A program made the translations under genes and the position numbers. Below the pieces are notes generated by a model, which was given only the letters and a program-made list of their open reading frames with translations, was not told where the DNA came from and made no database searches. This document shows positions 1 to 5,846 of a DNA stretch of 8,006 nt, piece by piece (the first letter of the stretch is position 1; every line of letters starts with the position of its first letter). Source of the DNA: a bacterium (GTDB lineage Bacteria; UBP13; UBA5359); assembly GCA_028699365.1 (NCBI GenBank), contig JAQVUQ010000114.1, positions 1-8,006 of the forward strand, read 5' to 3'.

Positions 1-273
1 CTCTTTCGTTGCGGTCAGGACAGGGATTTAGATAGACTCAATGAAATAACCACCGAGATATTCGATATCCTGGAATTATTTTTATCTGTTTTGGCCTCCG
101 GACAGCATATGGATGGGGCATATGATAAAGTGTTTGCCAGGATGGCCGTAGCAGAGTTCCCGTTGTGCTTATTACCGCCGTATCAGGGCACTAATAAAAC
201 GGAGTTTGATGCCTTTATCAAGAGCTTGTCAGGCAAATATCCCGATTGGGTCTTAGATGCCCTGCCTATCTAA
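1..273 (+). CDS. C-terminal end of an unrecognised protein (5' partial)
   Basis: The frame is open from the first base to a TAA at 271-273, giving about 90 residues that continue a gene starting outside the window. The segment has no signal peptide or clear membrane helix. It starts hydrophilic and acidic, has a short hydrophobic stretch (residues about 24-34, ILELFLSVLAS), then a proline/leucine-rich patch (PLCLLPPYQG) and a tail ending KYPDWVLDALPI. I do not recognise the family and assign no function. In-frame ATG codons at 109 and 142 could in principle start a small protein, but neither has a convincing ribosome binding site, so the 3' end of a longer gene is more likely. The stop codon directly abuts the RNase HI fragment in the same frame, so the true C-terminus of this protein may also have been altered by the rearrangement. 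Confidence 0.45.
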   Translation, partial: LFRCGQDRDLDRLNEITTEIFDILELFLSVLASGQHMDGAYDKVFARMAVAEFPLCLLPPYQGTNKTEFDAFIKSLSGKYPDWVLDALPI

Positions 274-489
274 AGATTCTATGCCGACAGCGAATTGATG
301 GTGCGCCAGCTCAAGGGAGAATATAAGGTAAAGAACGAGGGCCTGATACCTCTTTATCAGGAGGCCATGAGAAGCGCCCGGCGGTTTTCATCCATATCCT
401 TCACTCATATTCCCCGTGCCAAAAATCGCCGGGCGGATAAGCTTGTCAACCGGGCTGTGGATGAGGCTTTGGCTCATTGCCGATTGTAG
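274..489 (+). pseudogene. Truncated RNase HI-like protein, C-terminal half only
   Basis: The 71 codons from 274 to the TAG at 487-489 match the second half of a bacterial RNase HI / reverse-transcriptase-like protein, which normally has about 130-150 residues and cleaves the RNA strand of RNA/DNA hybrids. Visible landmarks are FYADSELMVRQLKG, equivalent to the third catalytic aspartate region (D70 of the E. coli enzyme), then FTHIPRAKNRRADKLVNRA, carrying the fourth (D134 equivalent). The first strand with the TDGG-type aspartate and the helix with the catalytic glutamate are absent from the upstream sequence in this frame. A TAA stop immediately precedes homology. Possible starts at TTG 295 or ATG 298 would give a protein lacking two of four catalytic carboxylates, so it should be inactive. 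The simplest reading is a gene cut by a deletion or recombination; an assembly join is the alternative. Confidence 0.75.
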
Positions 490-512
490 CCGCAGTCTAA
501 TTCCGGTATAAT
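484..512 (+). promoter_or_regulatory. Promoter of rnpB
   Basis: A TTGTAG -35 box (484-489) and a perfect TATAAT -10 box (507-512) are separated by 17 bases. The expected start of transcription, 7-9 bases after the -10 box, falls at about 519-521, which is exactly where the P1 helix of RNase P RNA begins. The -35 box overlaps the final leucine codon and TAG stop of the RNase HI fragment. Confidence 0.8.
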
Positions 513-520
513 AATCACGA

Positions 521-905
521 GAGCAGGTCGGGTGGTCGCGGACGGCTGATGCCGTTCGAGGAAAGTCCGGGCTCCACAGGGCAGGGTGCTGGATAACGTC
601 CAGCGGGGGCAACCTTAGGGAAAGTGCCACAGAAAACAAACCGCCGTCTCAGGTGACGTCCATGGACGGCCCCTAAAGACGGCAAGGGTGAAAAGGTGCG
701 GTAAGAGCGCACCAGCGGGCGGGTGACCGTCCGGCTTGGTAAACCCCACCCGGAGCAAGATCAAATAGGAGAGGGTCCGCTACGGCGGACAGCGGCGGCT
801 CGCCGTACTCTCGGGTGTGATCGCTGGAGGCGATGGGTAACCATCGTCCAAGATAGATGACCACTATCCCGCAAGGGATACAGAACCCGGCTTACAGATC
901 TGCTC
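521..905 (+). ncRNA. rnpB: RNase P RNA, bacterial class A
   Basis: This is the catalytic RNA of RNase P, which with the RnpA protein removes 5' leaders from precursor tRNAs. The conserved 5' core GAGGAAAGTCCGGGCTCC lies at 558-575. The AGGGAAAGTGCCACAGAAA block is at 617-635, followed by the conserved GGTAAACCCC region near 738-747 and the 3' core AGATAGATGACCAC at 851-864. A GGGTAACC loop at 836-843, of the kind that pairs with the tRNA CCA end, precedes the 3' core. The ends are set by the P1 helix: 521-529 pairs with 897-905 over nine bases with one G-U pair. The length of about 385 bases fits a class A RNA. The gene has its own promoter (484-512) and terminator (916-950), so it is an independent unit. 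Confidence 0.96.
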
Positions 906-915
906 TCATTTTTAG

Positions 916-950
916 AAAGCTGGCAATTAAACGTTGGCAGCTTTTATTTT
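916..950 (+). terminator. Rho-independent terminator of rnpB
   Basis: A hairpin with arms 916-926 and 934-944 (AAAGCTG paired to CAGCTTT, one G-G mismatch, then CAA paired to TTG) has a 7-base loop. It runs straight into TTTTATTTT. It starts 10 bases after the 3' end of rnpB. Confidence 0.85.
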
Positions 951-979
951 ATGCTGAGATACGTTGGGACGGATCCTCT

Positions 980-2368
980 TTGAATTCCGACAACGATAAT
1001 TTAAACGGCCGGTTGACGGAAGACGAGCAGCGCCGGGGGCGGCGCAATACCGTGCTTACCTCGGTATTCAGCATAATATATTTCTACTCCGTCAGCGCCA
1101 CCGTTCTCAATCTCTTTGCCGTCAGGATAGGCATGCCGCCGGACAGGCTGGGATTGATGAACTCTTTTGTCTTCCTGTTTGCCGTGGTGCAGCTCTTTCT
1201 GGCAAGTGCTGTGGAAAAAGCCGGCAAGCGTCGTTACGTAATACCTTTTTACGGATTGCAGGCGATTTTTGCCGTTGTTTTCCTGTTGATACCTTTTATA
1301 TACCAGCGCTTCGGCAGCGCTCAGGCTGTTAACGCGTTGCTGTTGGCTACCGCGGCCGCCGCTCTGTTCGGCAACCTGGGACAGGCCGGGTGGTTTCCGC
1401 TGATCAGGGATTCCGTGCCGGATGAGATAACCGGGCGCTTCTTCGCCTGGCTGAGAACCGCCTGGCAGATAGCCGGCACCATCTATCTTGTTCTTACCGG
1501 CATATATCTGGGCAGCAAGCCGCCGATAACCAGATTTGCCGTTATCTTTGCCATCGGTTTTGGAGCGGCTCTCGTCAGGCAGATCTTTATTTCCCGCATA
1601 CCCGAGCGGAAGGTTCGTCCTGAGGCCGGAGAATCCGGTTTGATGCGGGCCTTAGCCGTTCCGTTGCTGGATGGTAATTACAGGCGCTATCTATTGTTTA
1701 TCGCCATGCTCTATTTTGCTGCCGGATTTGTGGCTCCGTTTATCGTGGTTTACATGAAAAGCGGACTCGGGCTGCCAACCGGTCTGGTGGCCGTCATCTC
1801 CGCCATGGAAGCGGCCGGAGCCGTGGTCACGCTCATGCTTTGGGGCAGGATATCGGACAGGTACGGCCAGCGCAGCGTCTTTGGGCTGTCCGCTGTTCTC
1901 TTTGGGCTGACGATGCTTGCCTGGACCGTTATTCATGGCGAGGGTTCGGCTTTGATTGCTCTGGCCGTGCTGATAAGCCTGCTGCGCGGAGCCGCCATTG
2001 CCGGAATAGATCTGGGGCAGATAGGGTACAGTATGCGGGCGGCGCCCCGGATCAACGGCTCTGCCTACGTTATAGCCTCGTTTATGGCCAGTGGCGTGGC
2101 TCTGGGCCTGGGGCCGATCATCGGGGGCAAGGTGCTGCTCCTGATGCAGAGCAATGCAGGTGCTCTTCCCGGCGGCATCACGCCCTACGGCGTTCTGTTC
2201 GTGATCGATGTAATGCTGGTAGGGTCAGCTTTGCTGCTGAAGAGGCGTATGAACTGGGAAGGTGATCTGGCCTCCATCAGCATGGCCGGCCGCATCGGGA
2301 GAATGGCCGTGGATAAGCTGACGACCGTATCCGGCCCGGACAGGCAGGAGAAGGAGCCTTTGGAGTAG
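980..2368 (+). CDS. Major facilitator superfamily (MFS) transporter
   Basis: From TTG 980 this encodes 463 residues, typical for an MFS secondary transporter in the cytoplasmic membrane. About twelve hydrophobic helices are visible in two sets of six. The loop between helices 8 and 9 carries WGRISDRYGQR (residues about 288-298), a version of the MFS motif A. A charged loop with RDSVPDEITGRFF begins near residue 143. Substrate cannot be deduced. The frame is open back to an ATG at 857, but that lies inside the conserved 3' core of rnpB and upstream of its terminator, so it is not the start. No ATG occurs before the first helix; candidates are TTG 980 (weak GGGACGGA six bases upstream), TTG 1013 and GTG 1052. 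I chose 980 tentatively. The charged N-terminus DEQRRGRRN just before helix 1 suits any of these. The downstream neighbour uxaE suggests, but does not prove, a sugar-acid or sugar substrate. Confidence 0.88.
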   Translation: MNSDNDNLNGRLTEDEQRRGRRNTVLTSVFSIIYFYSVSATVLNLFAVRIGMPPDRLGLMNSFVFLFAVVQLFLASAVEKAGKRRYVIPFYGLQAIFAVVFLLIPFIYQRFGSAQAVNALLLATAAAALFGNLGQAGWFPLIRDSVPDEITGRFFAWLRTAWQIAGTIYLVLTGIYLGSKPPITRFAVIFAIGFGAALVRQIFISRIPERKVRPEAGESGLMRALAVPLLDGNYRRYLLFIAMLYFAAGFVAPFIVVYMKSGLGLPTGLVAVISAMEAAGAVVTLMLWGRISDRYGQRSVFGLSAVLFGLTMLAWTVIHGEGSALIALAVLISLLRGAAIAGIDLGQIGYSMRAAPRINGSAYVIASFMASGVALGLGPIIGGKVLLLMQSNAGALPGGITPYGVLFVIDVMLVGSALLLKRRMNWEGDLASISMAGRIGRMAVDKLTTVSGPDRQEKEPLE

Positions 2369-2388
2369 AACAAGTAAAGGCAACAATT

Positions 2389-2394
2389 TATAAT
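2389..2394 (+). promoter_or_regulatory. Candidate -10 box upstream of uxaE
   Basis: A perfect TATAAT sits in an AT-rich stretch 21 bases after the MFS stop. No good -35 hexamer is found at 16-18 bases upstream (the 17-base position reads TAGAAC), so an activator or a weak promoter would be needed. If used, it gives a leader of about 87 bases that contains the hairpin at 2427-2448. Confidence 0.4.
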
Positions 2395-2426
2395 AAAGAG
2401 AATCGGAATACGGAATTCAAATGCAG

Positions 2427-2448
2427 GGGCGCACCGGTGTGTGCGCCC
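2427..2448. repeat. GC-rich inverted repeat in the uxaE leader
   Basis: The arms GGGCGCAC (2427-2434) and GTGCGCCC (2441-2448) are perfect inverted copies around a 6-base loop. The sequence following (GGTTGGTTTTCC) has only a short T-run, so this is a poor terminator. The form, GGGGCG...CGCCC between genes, resembles short intergenic palindromes that are dispersed in many bacterial genomes. Only one copy is present in this window, so that reading is an inference. It lies 39 bases before the uxaE start codon. Confidence 0.55.
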
Positions 2449-2487
2449 GGTTGGTTTTCCGATTTCTCAAGGAATGAGGTAAGAACA

Positions 2488-4008
2488 ATGAATATCGACA
2501 GAACAAACTCCGCCAAATACCGGGCATCTCTGGCTGCGGTAACCGGGATGGATATCTATTCTGCATCCGTTATGGAAGCCGGTGGCCTGATCTGGGCCAT
2601 GGGTAGCAAGGATTTCGAAAAGTTTCTGCTGATCTCCACCACTTGCGGTTGCGGTTGCGGCCTGCTGCCGGATTTTGAGGGCAGTGGGGTTTGCGGCGAG
2701 GGCATGGCCGTCAAGGTCTGCGCTCTGACTCATGATAATGCCGTCGCTCTGCGGAAGGCCCTTCCTTTTACCGCACCGCAGTTGGTAGGCCTGTCCAGGA
2801 GCGTGGGTTGTGGCGATCGTCTGGGAGTGGCTACGCCCGGCCATATCAGGGCGGCTCGCGGCAGCGGGTTCGTTCCCATTCTGGCCCAGCAATCCATCCG
2901 TGAGATGGAGCGGACGGGACGCACGCCGGAGAACGTCATAGACGATGCCACCTGGGGTATCATGCAGGAAGGCTATACCGACGGCTACGGCTCTGATGCA
3001 GATCATTTGAAGCAACCGGAGTATATCGACAGTTGCCTGGCGGCAGGATTCACCCTTTTCACCGTAGACCCGGGCGATCACGTGGATAATGCGGCTCACG
3101 GCTACGACGATGCCGAGTTGGAGGCTCGTTTCGTTAAGCTGCCCTTTGCCGATCTGGGAATCACGGCCGATGCCATGAAGGCAGCCTATGAGGGCAAAGA
3201 GTTCGATCTGGGCCAATCGGTGTTGAGCTTCGATCATCACAGCCTGCTCAAGGCGGCGGTGAAGTACTCCGGTGCGGTGCTGCATACCGTGGGCATGTAT
3301 CGTCATCTGGTGGAGGCGGCAGCCGGCAGGCCTTATGAACTGGAAGTCTCCGTGGACGAGACTGAAACCCCTACCACTGCTTTGGAGCATATCTTCATCG
3401 CTTCCGAGTTGAAGCGCCTGGGTGTGGAGTGGGTCAGCCTGGCGCCCCGCTTCGTGGGCCGGTTTGAAAAGGGTGTGGACTATATCGGTGATCTGTCGGA
3501 GTTCGAGGCCCGCTTTGCCGAGCACGCCGCCATCGCCAAACTTCTGGGCGGGTACAAGATCAGCCTGCATTCAGGCAGCGATAAATTCTCCATCTATCCC
3601 ATAGTGGCCCGCTATACCGGGAAACTGGTCCATCTCAAGACGGCGGGCACCAGCTATCTGGAGGCCGTCAGGGTGGTAGCCGCCTGTGATCCGGCTCTCT
3701 TCCGGGAGATATTCGCCTTTGCCTATGACCGCTATGAGACGGATAAGGCGACTTACCATGTATCCGCTTACATGGAGCGTGTGCCGGATATATCCGGTAT
3801 GGACGATAAGGATCTGCCGGGGCTGCTGGATCATTTTGATGTCCGTCAGATGCTGCACGTCACCTTCGGCTCGGTTTTGACCACCGTAAAACCGGAGGGC
3901 GGCCTGCTCTTCCGCGACCGCTTCATGGATGTCCTGCGCCGGAATGAGGAACTGCATTATGAAACTCTGGCTGCGCATATGAAGCATCATCTGGAGTTGT
4001 TCGGCTGA
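2488..4008 (+). CDS. uxaE: Tagaturonate epimerase UxaE
   Basis: This 506-residue protein matches the UxaE family known from Thermotoga, which interconverts D-tagaturonate and D-fructuronate in the cytoplasm and so links galacturonate use to the fructuronate branch. Recognised family blocks, in order, are GCGDRLGVATPGHIRA, ILAQQSIREMERTGRTPENV with DDATWGIMQEGYTDGYG, SFDHHSLLKAAVKYSG (DHH at 249-251), VDETETPTT (about 289-297), KISLHSGSDKFSIYP (from 357) and VHLKTAGTSYLEAVRV. The conserved His and Asp/Glu residues in these blocks are plausible metal or active-site ligands. I chose ATG 2488 because AGGAATGAGG lies about 8 bases upstream; the in-frame GTG at 2437 falls in the leader hairpin. An unusual N-terminal cysteine cluster (C53, C55, C57, C69, C78) is discussed in the findings. 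No other uronate-pathway gene is in the window. Confidence 0.9.
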   Translation: MNIDRTNSAKYRASLAAVTGMDIYSASVMEAGGLIWAMGSKDFEKFLLISTTCGCGCGLLPDFEGSGVCGEGMAVKVCALTHDNAVALRKALPFTAPQLVGLSRSVGCGDRLGVATPGHIRAARGSGFVPILAQQSIREMERTGRTPENVIDDATWGIMQEGYTDGYGSDADHLKQPEYIDSCLAAGFTLFTVDPGDHVDNAAHGYDDAELEARFVKLPFADLGITADAMKAAYEGKEFDLGQSVLSFDHHSLLKAAVKYSGAVLHTVGMYRHLVEAAAGRPYELEVSVDETETPTTALEHIFIASELKRLGVEWVSLAPRFVGRFEKGVDYIGDLSEFEARFAEHAAIAKLLGGYKISLHSGSDKFSIYPIVARYTGKLVHLKTAGTSYLEAVRVVAACDPALFREIFAFAYDRYETDKATYHVSAYMERVPDISGMDDKDLPGLLDHFDVRQMLHVTFGSVLTTVKPEGGLLFRDRFMDVLRRNEELHYETLAAHMKHHLELFG

Positions 4009-4077
4009 TAACGCGTTTCAGAAAGTGCGTCCGGCGGTAAGACTAACACGGGAATATTAATCGGGAGCGTGGTATTT

Positions 4078-4575
4078 ATGACCCGATATCTGAAAATTTC
4101 CTGGCTGTCCGCATTGGTCATTGCAGCCATTGTTTACGCCGCCGCCGTCATAGGCTCACTCTTTACCGCTGTCGGCATACCCGGCTGGTACGCCGGTATT
4201 GCCAAACCGGCCTGGACCCCTCCCGGCAGTGTTATCGGGGCTGTGTGGACCGTTCTGTTCACTCTGACAGCCATAGCCGGCATCCTGGTGTGGAACACCC
4301 GCCCCAGGGGCAGGGATAACGTTATGGCCATGGAGATACTGGGGATAAACCTGCTCCTCAATATATTATGGTCGTACATTTTCTTTTCGCAGAGATCCAT
4401 AGGCGGAGCGCTGTTGGAGATGATTTTTCTCTGGTTCAGCATTCTGGCGGCTATTATCCTGTTCTGGCGTGTCAACCGGGTGGCCGGTCTGCTGCTGTTG
4501 CCCTATATCCTGTGGGTGAGCTTTGCCTTCTATCTCAACTGGACTATTGCCGTGTTGAATCAGGCCATTCCCTGA
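4078..4575 (+). CDS. tspO: TspO/MBR family tryptophan-rich membrane protein
   Basis: The 165-residue product has the length and five membrane helices of the TspO/MBR (translocator protein) family, integral membrane proteins that bind porphyrins and other ligands and act in stress or regulatory responses in bacteria. Family signatures are WYAGIAKPAWTPP (residues 37-49), NILWSYIFF (95-103) and the last-helix block PYILWVSFAFYLNW (142-155). Ten tryptophans occur, in line with the older name tryptophan-rich sensory protein. ATG 4078 is preferred because GGGAG lies 10 bases upstream; an in-frame GTG at 4069 would overlap that site. The gap from uxaE is 69 bases with no terminator, so read-through from uxaE is possible, although the functions are not obviously linked. 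No clear promoter was found in that gap. The ligand in this organism is unknown. Confidence 0.93.
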   Translation: MTRYLKISWLSALVIAAIVYAAAVIGSLFTAVGIPGWYAGIAKPAWTPPGSVIGAVWTVLFTLTAIAGILVWNTRPRGRDNVMAMEILGINLLLNILWSYIFFSQRSIGGALLEMIFLWFSILAAIILFWRVNRVAGLLLLPYILWVSFAFYLNWTIAVLNQAIP

Positions 4576-4582
4576 AATAAAA

Positions 4583-4615
4583 AACCGCAGGTCGTTATCA
4601 GCCCGACCTGCGGTT
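4583..4615 (-). terminator. Strong hairpin between convergent genes; terminator of the GH130 gene
   Basis: The perfect 12-bp arms AACCGCAGGTCG (4583-4594) and CGACCTGCGGTT (4604-4615) flank a 9-base loop. On the minus strand the hairpin is followed by a U-rich tail (TTTTTTATTTC, partly from the arm), which is the canonical form and serves the GH130 gene 21 bases away. On the plus strand it is followed by AAAATCC, so it is at best a weak terminator for tspO, whose stop lies only 8 bases upstream. Confidence 0.85.
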
Positions 4616-4635
4616 AAAATCCATGTCTCGTCGGA

Positions 4636-5538
4636 TCATATCCCGAAATCTATATCCGCCTTTTTAAGAGAGGCTACACCGATAACCGTATCGGCTGCGC
4701 CGTAATAAACGTAGTACGAGTCTCCCATATCGGCGGCACCGCAACTGAAGACTACATTGGGGACGAAGCCTTCTTTTTCCCATGGCAGTTCCGGCTCCAG
4801 GATAGGATCCGGGTAGATGGACAGGACCTTGCCGGGATCGTTTATATCCAGCAGGGCTGCCCCCAGACGGTAGATGTTATCCTCATCCACGCCGTGGAAG
4901 ATGATCAGCCAGCCCTGATCCGTCTTTATCGGCGGAGCGCCGGCACCGATGCGGGACGACATCCAACTGTTCGGCTTGACGTCGATAATCTTGCGGTGAT
5001 TGCCCCAGTTGCTCAAACTGTCGGAATCGGCCAGCCAGATGGCCGGAGGACGGCGGTGCAGCATGAAATACCTGCCGTCGATCTTTTCCGGAAAGAGCGC
5101 ACCGTCCTTGTTGGCCTCGTCCAGCACGATGCCTTTGCGTTCCCATTGCACGAAGTTCCTGGTACTGGCCATGGCCAGACGGAAATTATCATGAGAGGCA
5201 AAGCCGCCGAAGGCGGTATAGACCATGTAGAACTCATCGCCTATTTGCGTGATGCGAGGATCTTCGCAACCCCAGGCTTCTTCCGGACCGCCCCCCTGGA
5301 AGACAGGCTTATCGAAGCGATAGAAACTGATGCCGTCGTGACTGACGGCGTAACCGATACTGGAAACATATTTTTCCTCGCAACTGAAGGCCTTACAGGC
5401 TTTGTCCGTGGCCCGGTACAACATATGTATGAGATCGTTGTCTTTGGCTACGGCAGCGTTGAACACAGCCGCAGCCTCCCAGATGTGAGTAGGGTTGGGG
5501 GTCAGAATAGGTTGGTCCGTTAACCTCTGAAGCTTCAT
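4636..5538 (-). CDS. GH130 family glycosidase, probably beta-mannoside phosphorylase
   Basis: The 300-residue product matches the short form of glycoside hydrolase family 130, five-bladed beta-propeller enzymes acting on beta-linked mannosides, mostly by phosphorolysis to mannose 1-phosphate. Key blocks are FNAAVAKDNDLIHMLYRA (26-43), WGCEDPRIT (89-97, with D93 as the expected catalytic acid), FMLHRRPP (158-165), SSRIGAGAPPIKTDQGW (194-210), IIFHGVD (212-218), FVPNVVFSCG (258-267) and YYGAADTVIGVA (278-289). The basic residues R162, R196, K205 and H215 lie where phosphorylases bind phosphate, which favours a phosphorylase; the exact assignment is an inference and some family members are hydrolases. 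There is no signal peptide, so the enzyme is cytoplasmic. ATG 5538 is preceded by AAGGTGG about 10 bases upstream. It stands alone on the minus strand with its own promoter and terminator. Linkage (beta-1,2 or beta-1,4) cannot be told from sequence by eye. Confidence 0.9.
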   Translation of the reverse strand: MKLQRLTDQPILTPNPTHIWEAAAVFNAAVAKDNDLIHMLYRATDKACKAFSCEEKYVSSIGYAVSHDGISFYRFDKPVFQGGGPEEAWGCEDPRITQIGDEFYMVYTAFGGFASHDNFRLAMASTRNFVQWERKGIVLDEANKDGALFPEKIDGRYFMLHRRPPAIWLADSDSLSNWGNHRKIIDVKPNSWMSSRIGAGAPPIKTDQGWLIIFHGVDEDNIYRLGAALLDINDPGKVLSIYPDPILEPELPWEKEGFVPNVVFSCGAADMGDSYYVYYGAADTVIGVASLKKADIDFGI

Positions 5539-5573
5539 ACTGTTGCTGCCACCTTATCAAAAGAGCTTTACTA

Positions 5574-5579
5574 ATTATA
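5574..5579 (-). promoter_or_regulatory. -10 box of the GH130 promoter
   Basis: On the minus strand a perfect TATAAT lies 35 bases upstream of the GH130 ATG, predicting a start near 5567 and a leader of about 29 bases. The -35 region is weak: TTATTA with a 16-base spacer (5596-5601) or GTTATT with 17. This weak -35 falls inside the palindrome at 5594-5610, as expected for a regulated promoter. Confidence 0.6.
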
Positions 5580-5593
5580 CCTAAAATATCGAG

Positions 5594-5617
5594 AGTAATA
5601 ACATATTACTAGTTACT
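5594..5617. promoter_or_regulatory. Candidate operator palindrome over the GH130 -35 region
   Basis: AGTAATA (5594-5600) and TATTACT (5604-5610) form a perfect 7-bp inverted repeat with a 3-base centre. A third related half-site, AGTTACT, follows at 5611-5617. It lies 14 bases upstream of the -10 box, overlapping the expected -35. A dimeric transcription factor bound here would control GH130. No regulator gene is in the window, so the factor is unknown. Confidence 0.45.
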
Positions 5618-5682
5618 CCTAATCTACACTATTCGAATTGGATGTTCAAGGACATATGAGAACTTGTCTGCACCGTTATCAT

Positions 5683-5837
5683 TCATGCACTCGGTAGAGG
5701 TTTTCCCTTCTTGAAAAGCAGCAGCAGCGGCAGAATGAAAAATACGGCAACTATGAGAAAGATATCCTACTGCTTCATACGGCTGTCAATCGTAAAACTT
5801 GTAAAGCTGAAGGAATACAACGGCTTGTTGCCGAATT
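5683..5837 (-). pseudogene. Decayed C-terminal fragment of a membrane transporter
   Basis: Reading the minus strand toward a TGA at 5683-5685, codons from 5766 encode 27 residues: a strongly hydrophobic helix (DIFLIVAVFFILPLLLLF) followed by a basic tail (KKGKPLPSA). This is the form of the last membrane helix and cytoplasmic end of an MFS-type transporter. Just upstream in the same frame, M-K-Q is followed by a TAG (5767-5769) that could be a mutated glutamine codon, and about 21 further open codons precede two stops. No start site or remaining helices are found. It sits between GH130 and dnaE and is distinct from the intact MFS gene. Chance coding of a hydrophobic stretch is the main alternative. 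Confidence 0.33.
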
Positions 5838-5846
5838 ATTATCTGT

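Larger units (their letters stand above)
5539..5846. other. Intergenic region between divergent GH130 and dnaE genes
   Basis: This 308-base gap is visibly more AT-rich than the flanking genes. It holds the GH130 promoter and palindrome (5574-5617) and the possible transporter remnant (5683-5837). From 5618 to 5682 I see nothing. I found no convincing promoter for dnaE: TTGTAA at 5799-5804 and TATTAT at 5837-5842 are not suitably spaced. Confidence 0.6.

Noticed and set aside
388-864. Three minus-strand open frames across rnpB and the RNase H fragment
   Set aside because: They cover the conserved structure of RNase P RNA, and coding there would be incidental.
1840-2265. Plus-strand open frame of 141 codons inside the MFS gene
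   Set aside because: It is an out-of-frame reading of well-supported membrane helices, rich in Arg, Ser, Cys and Trp with no recognisable family.
2437-2487. GTG 2437 as the start of uxaE
   Set aside because: It falls in the loop of the leader hairpin, while ATG 2488 has a good ribosome binding site and suits the family N-terminus.
2467-3570. Open frame of 367 codons on the minus strand opposite uxaE
   Set aside because: It lies wholly antisense to a clearly recognised gene, has no familiar motifs, and its composition is what a high-GC gene gives on the opposite strand.
3571-3990. Minus-strand open frame of 139 codons opposite the uxaE 3' end
   Set aside because: It is antisense to conserved UxaE blocks, with no promoter or ribosome binding site noticed.
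4894-5523. Plus-strand open frame of 209 codons opposite GH130
   Set aside because: The minus-strand GH130 protein has its full set of family motifs, a promoter and a terminator. The plus-strand product matches nothing I know.
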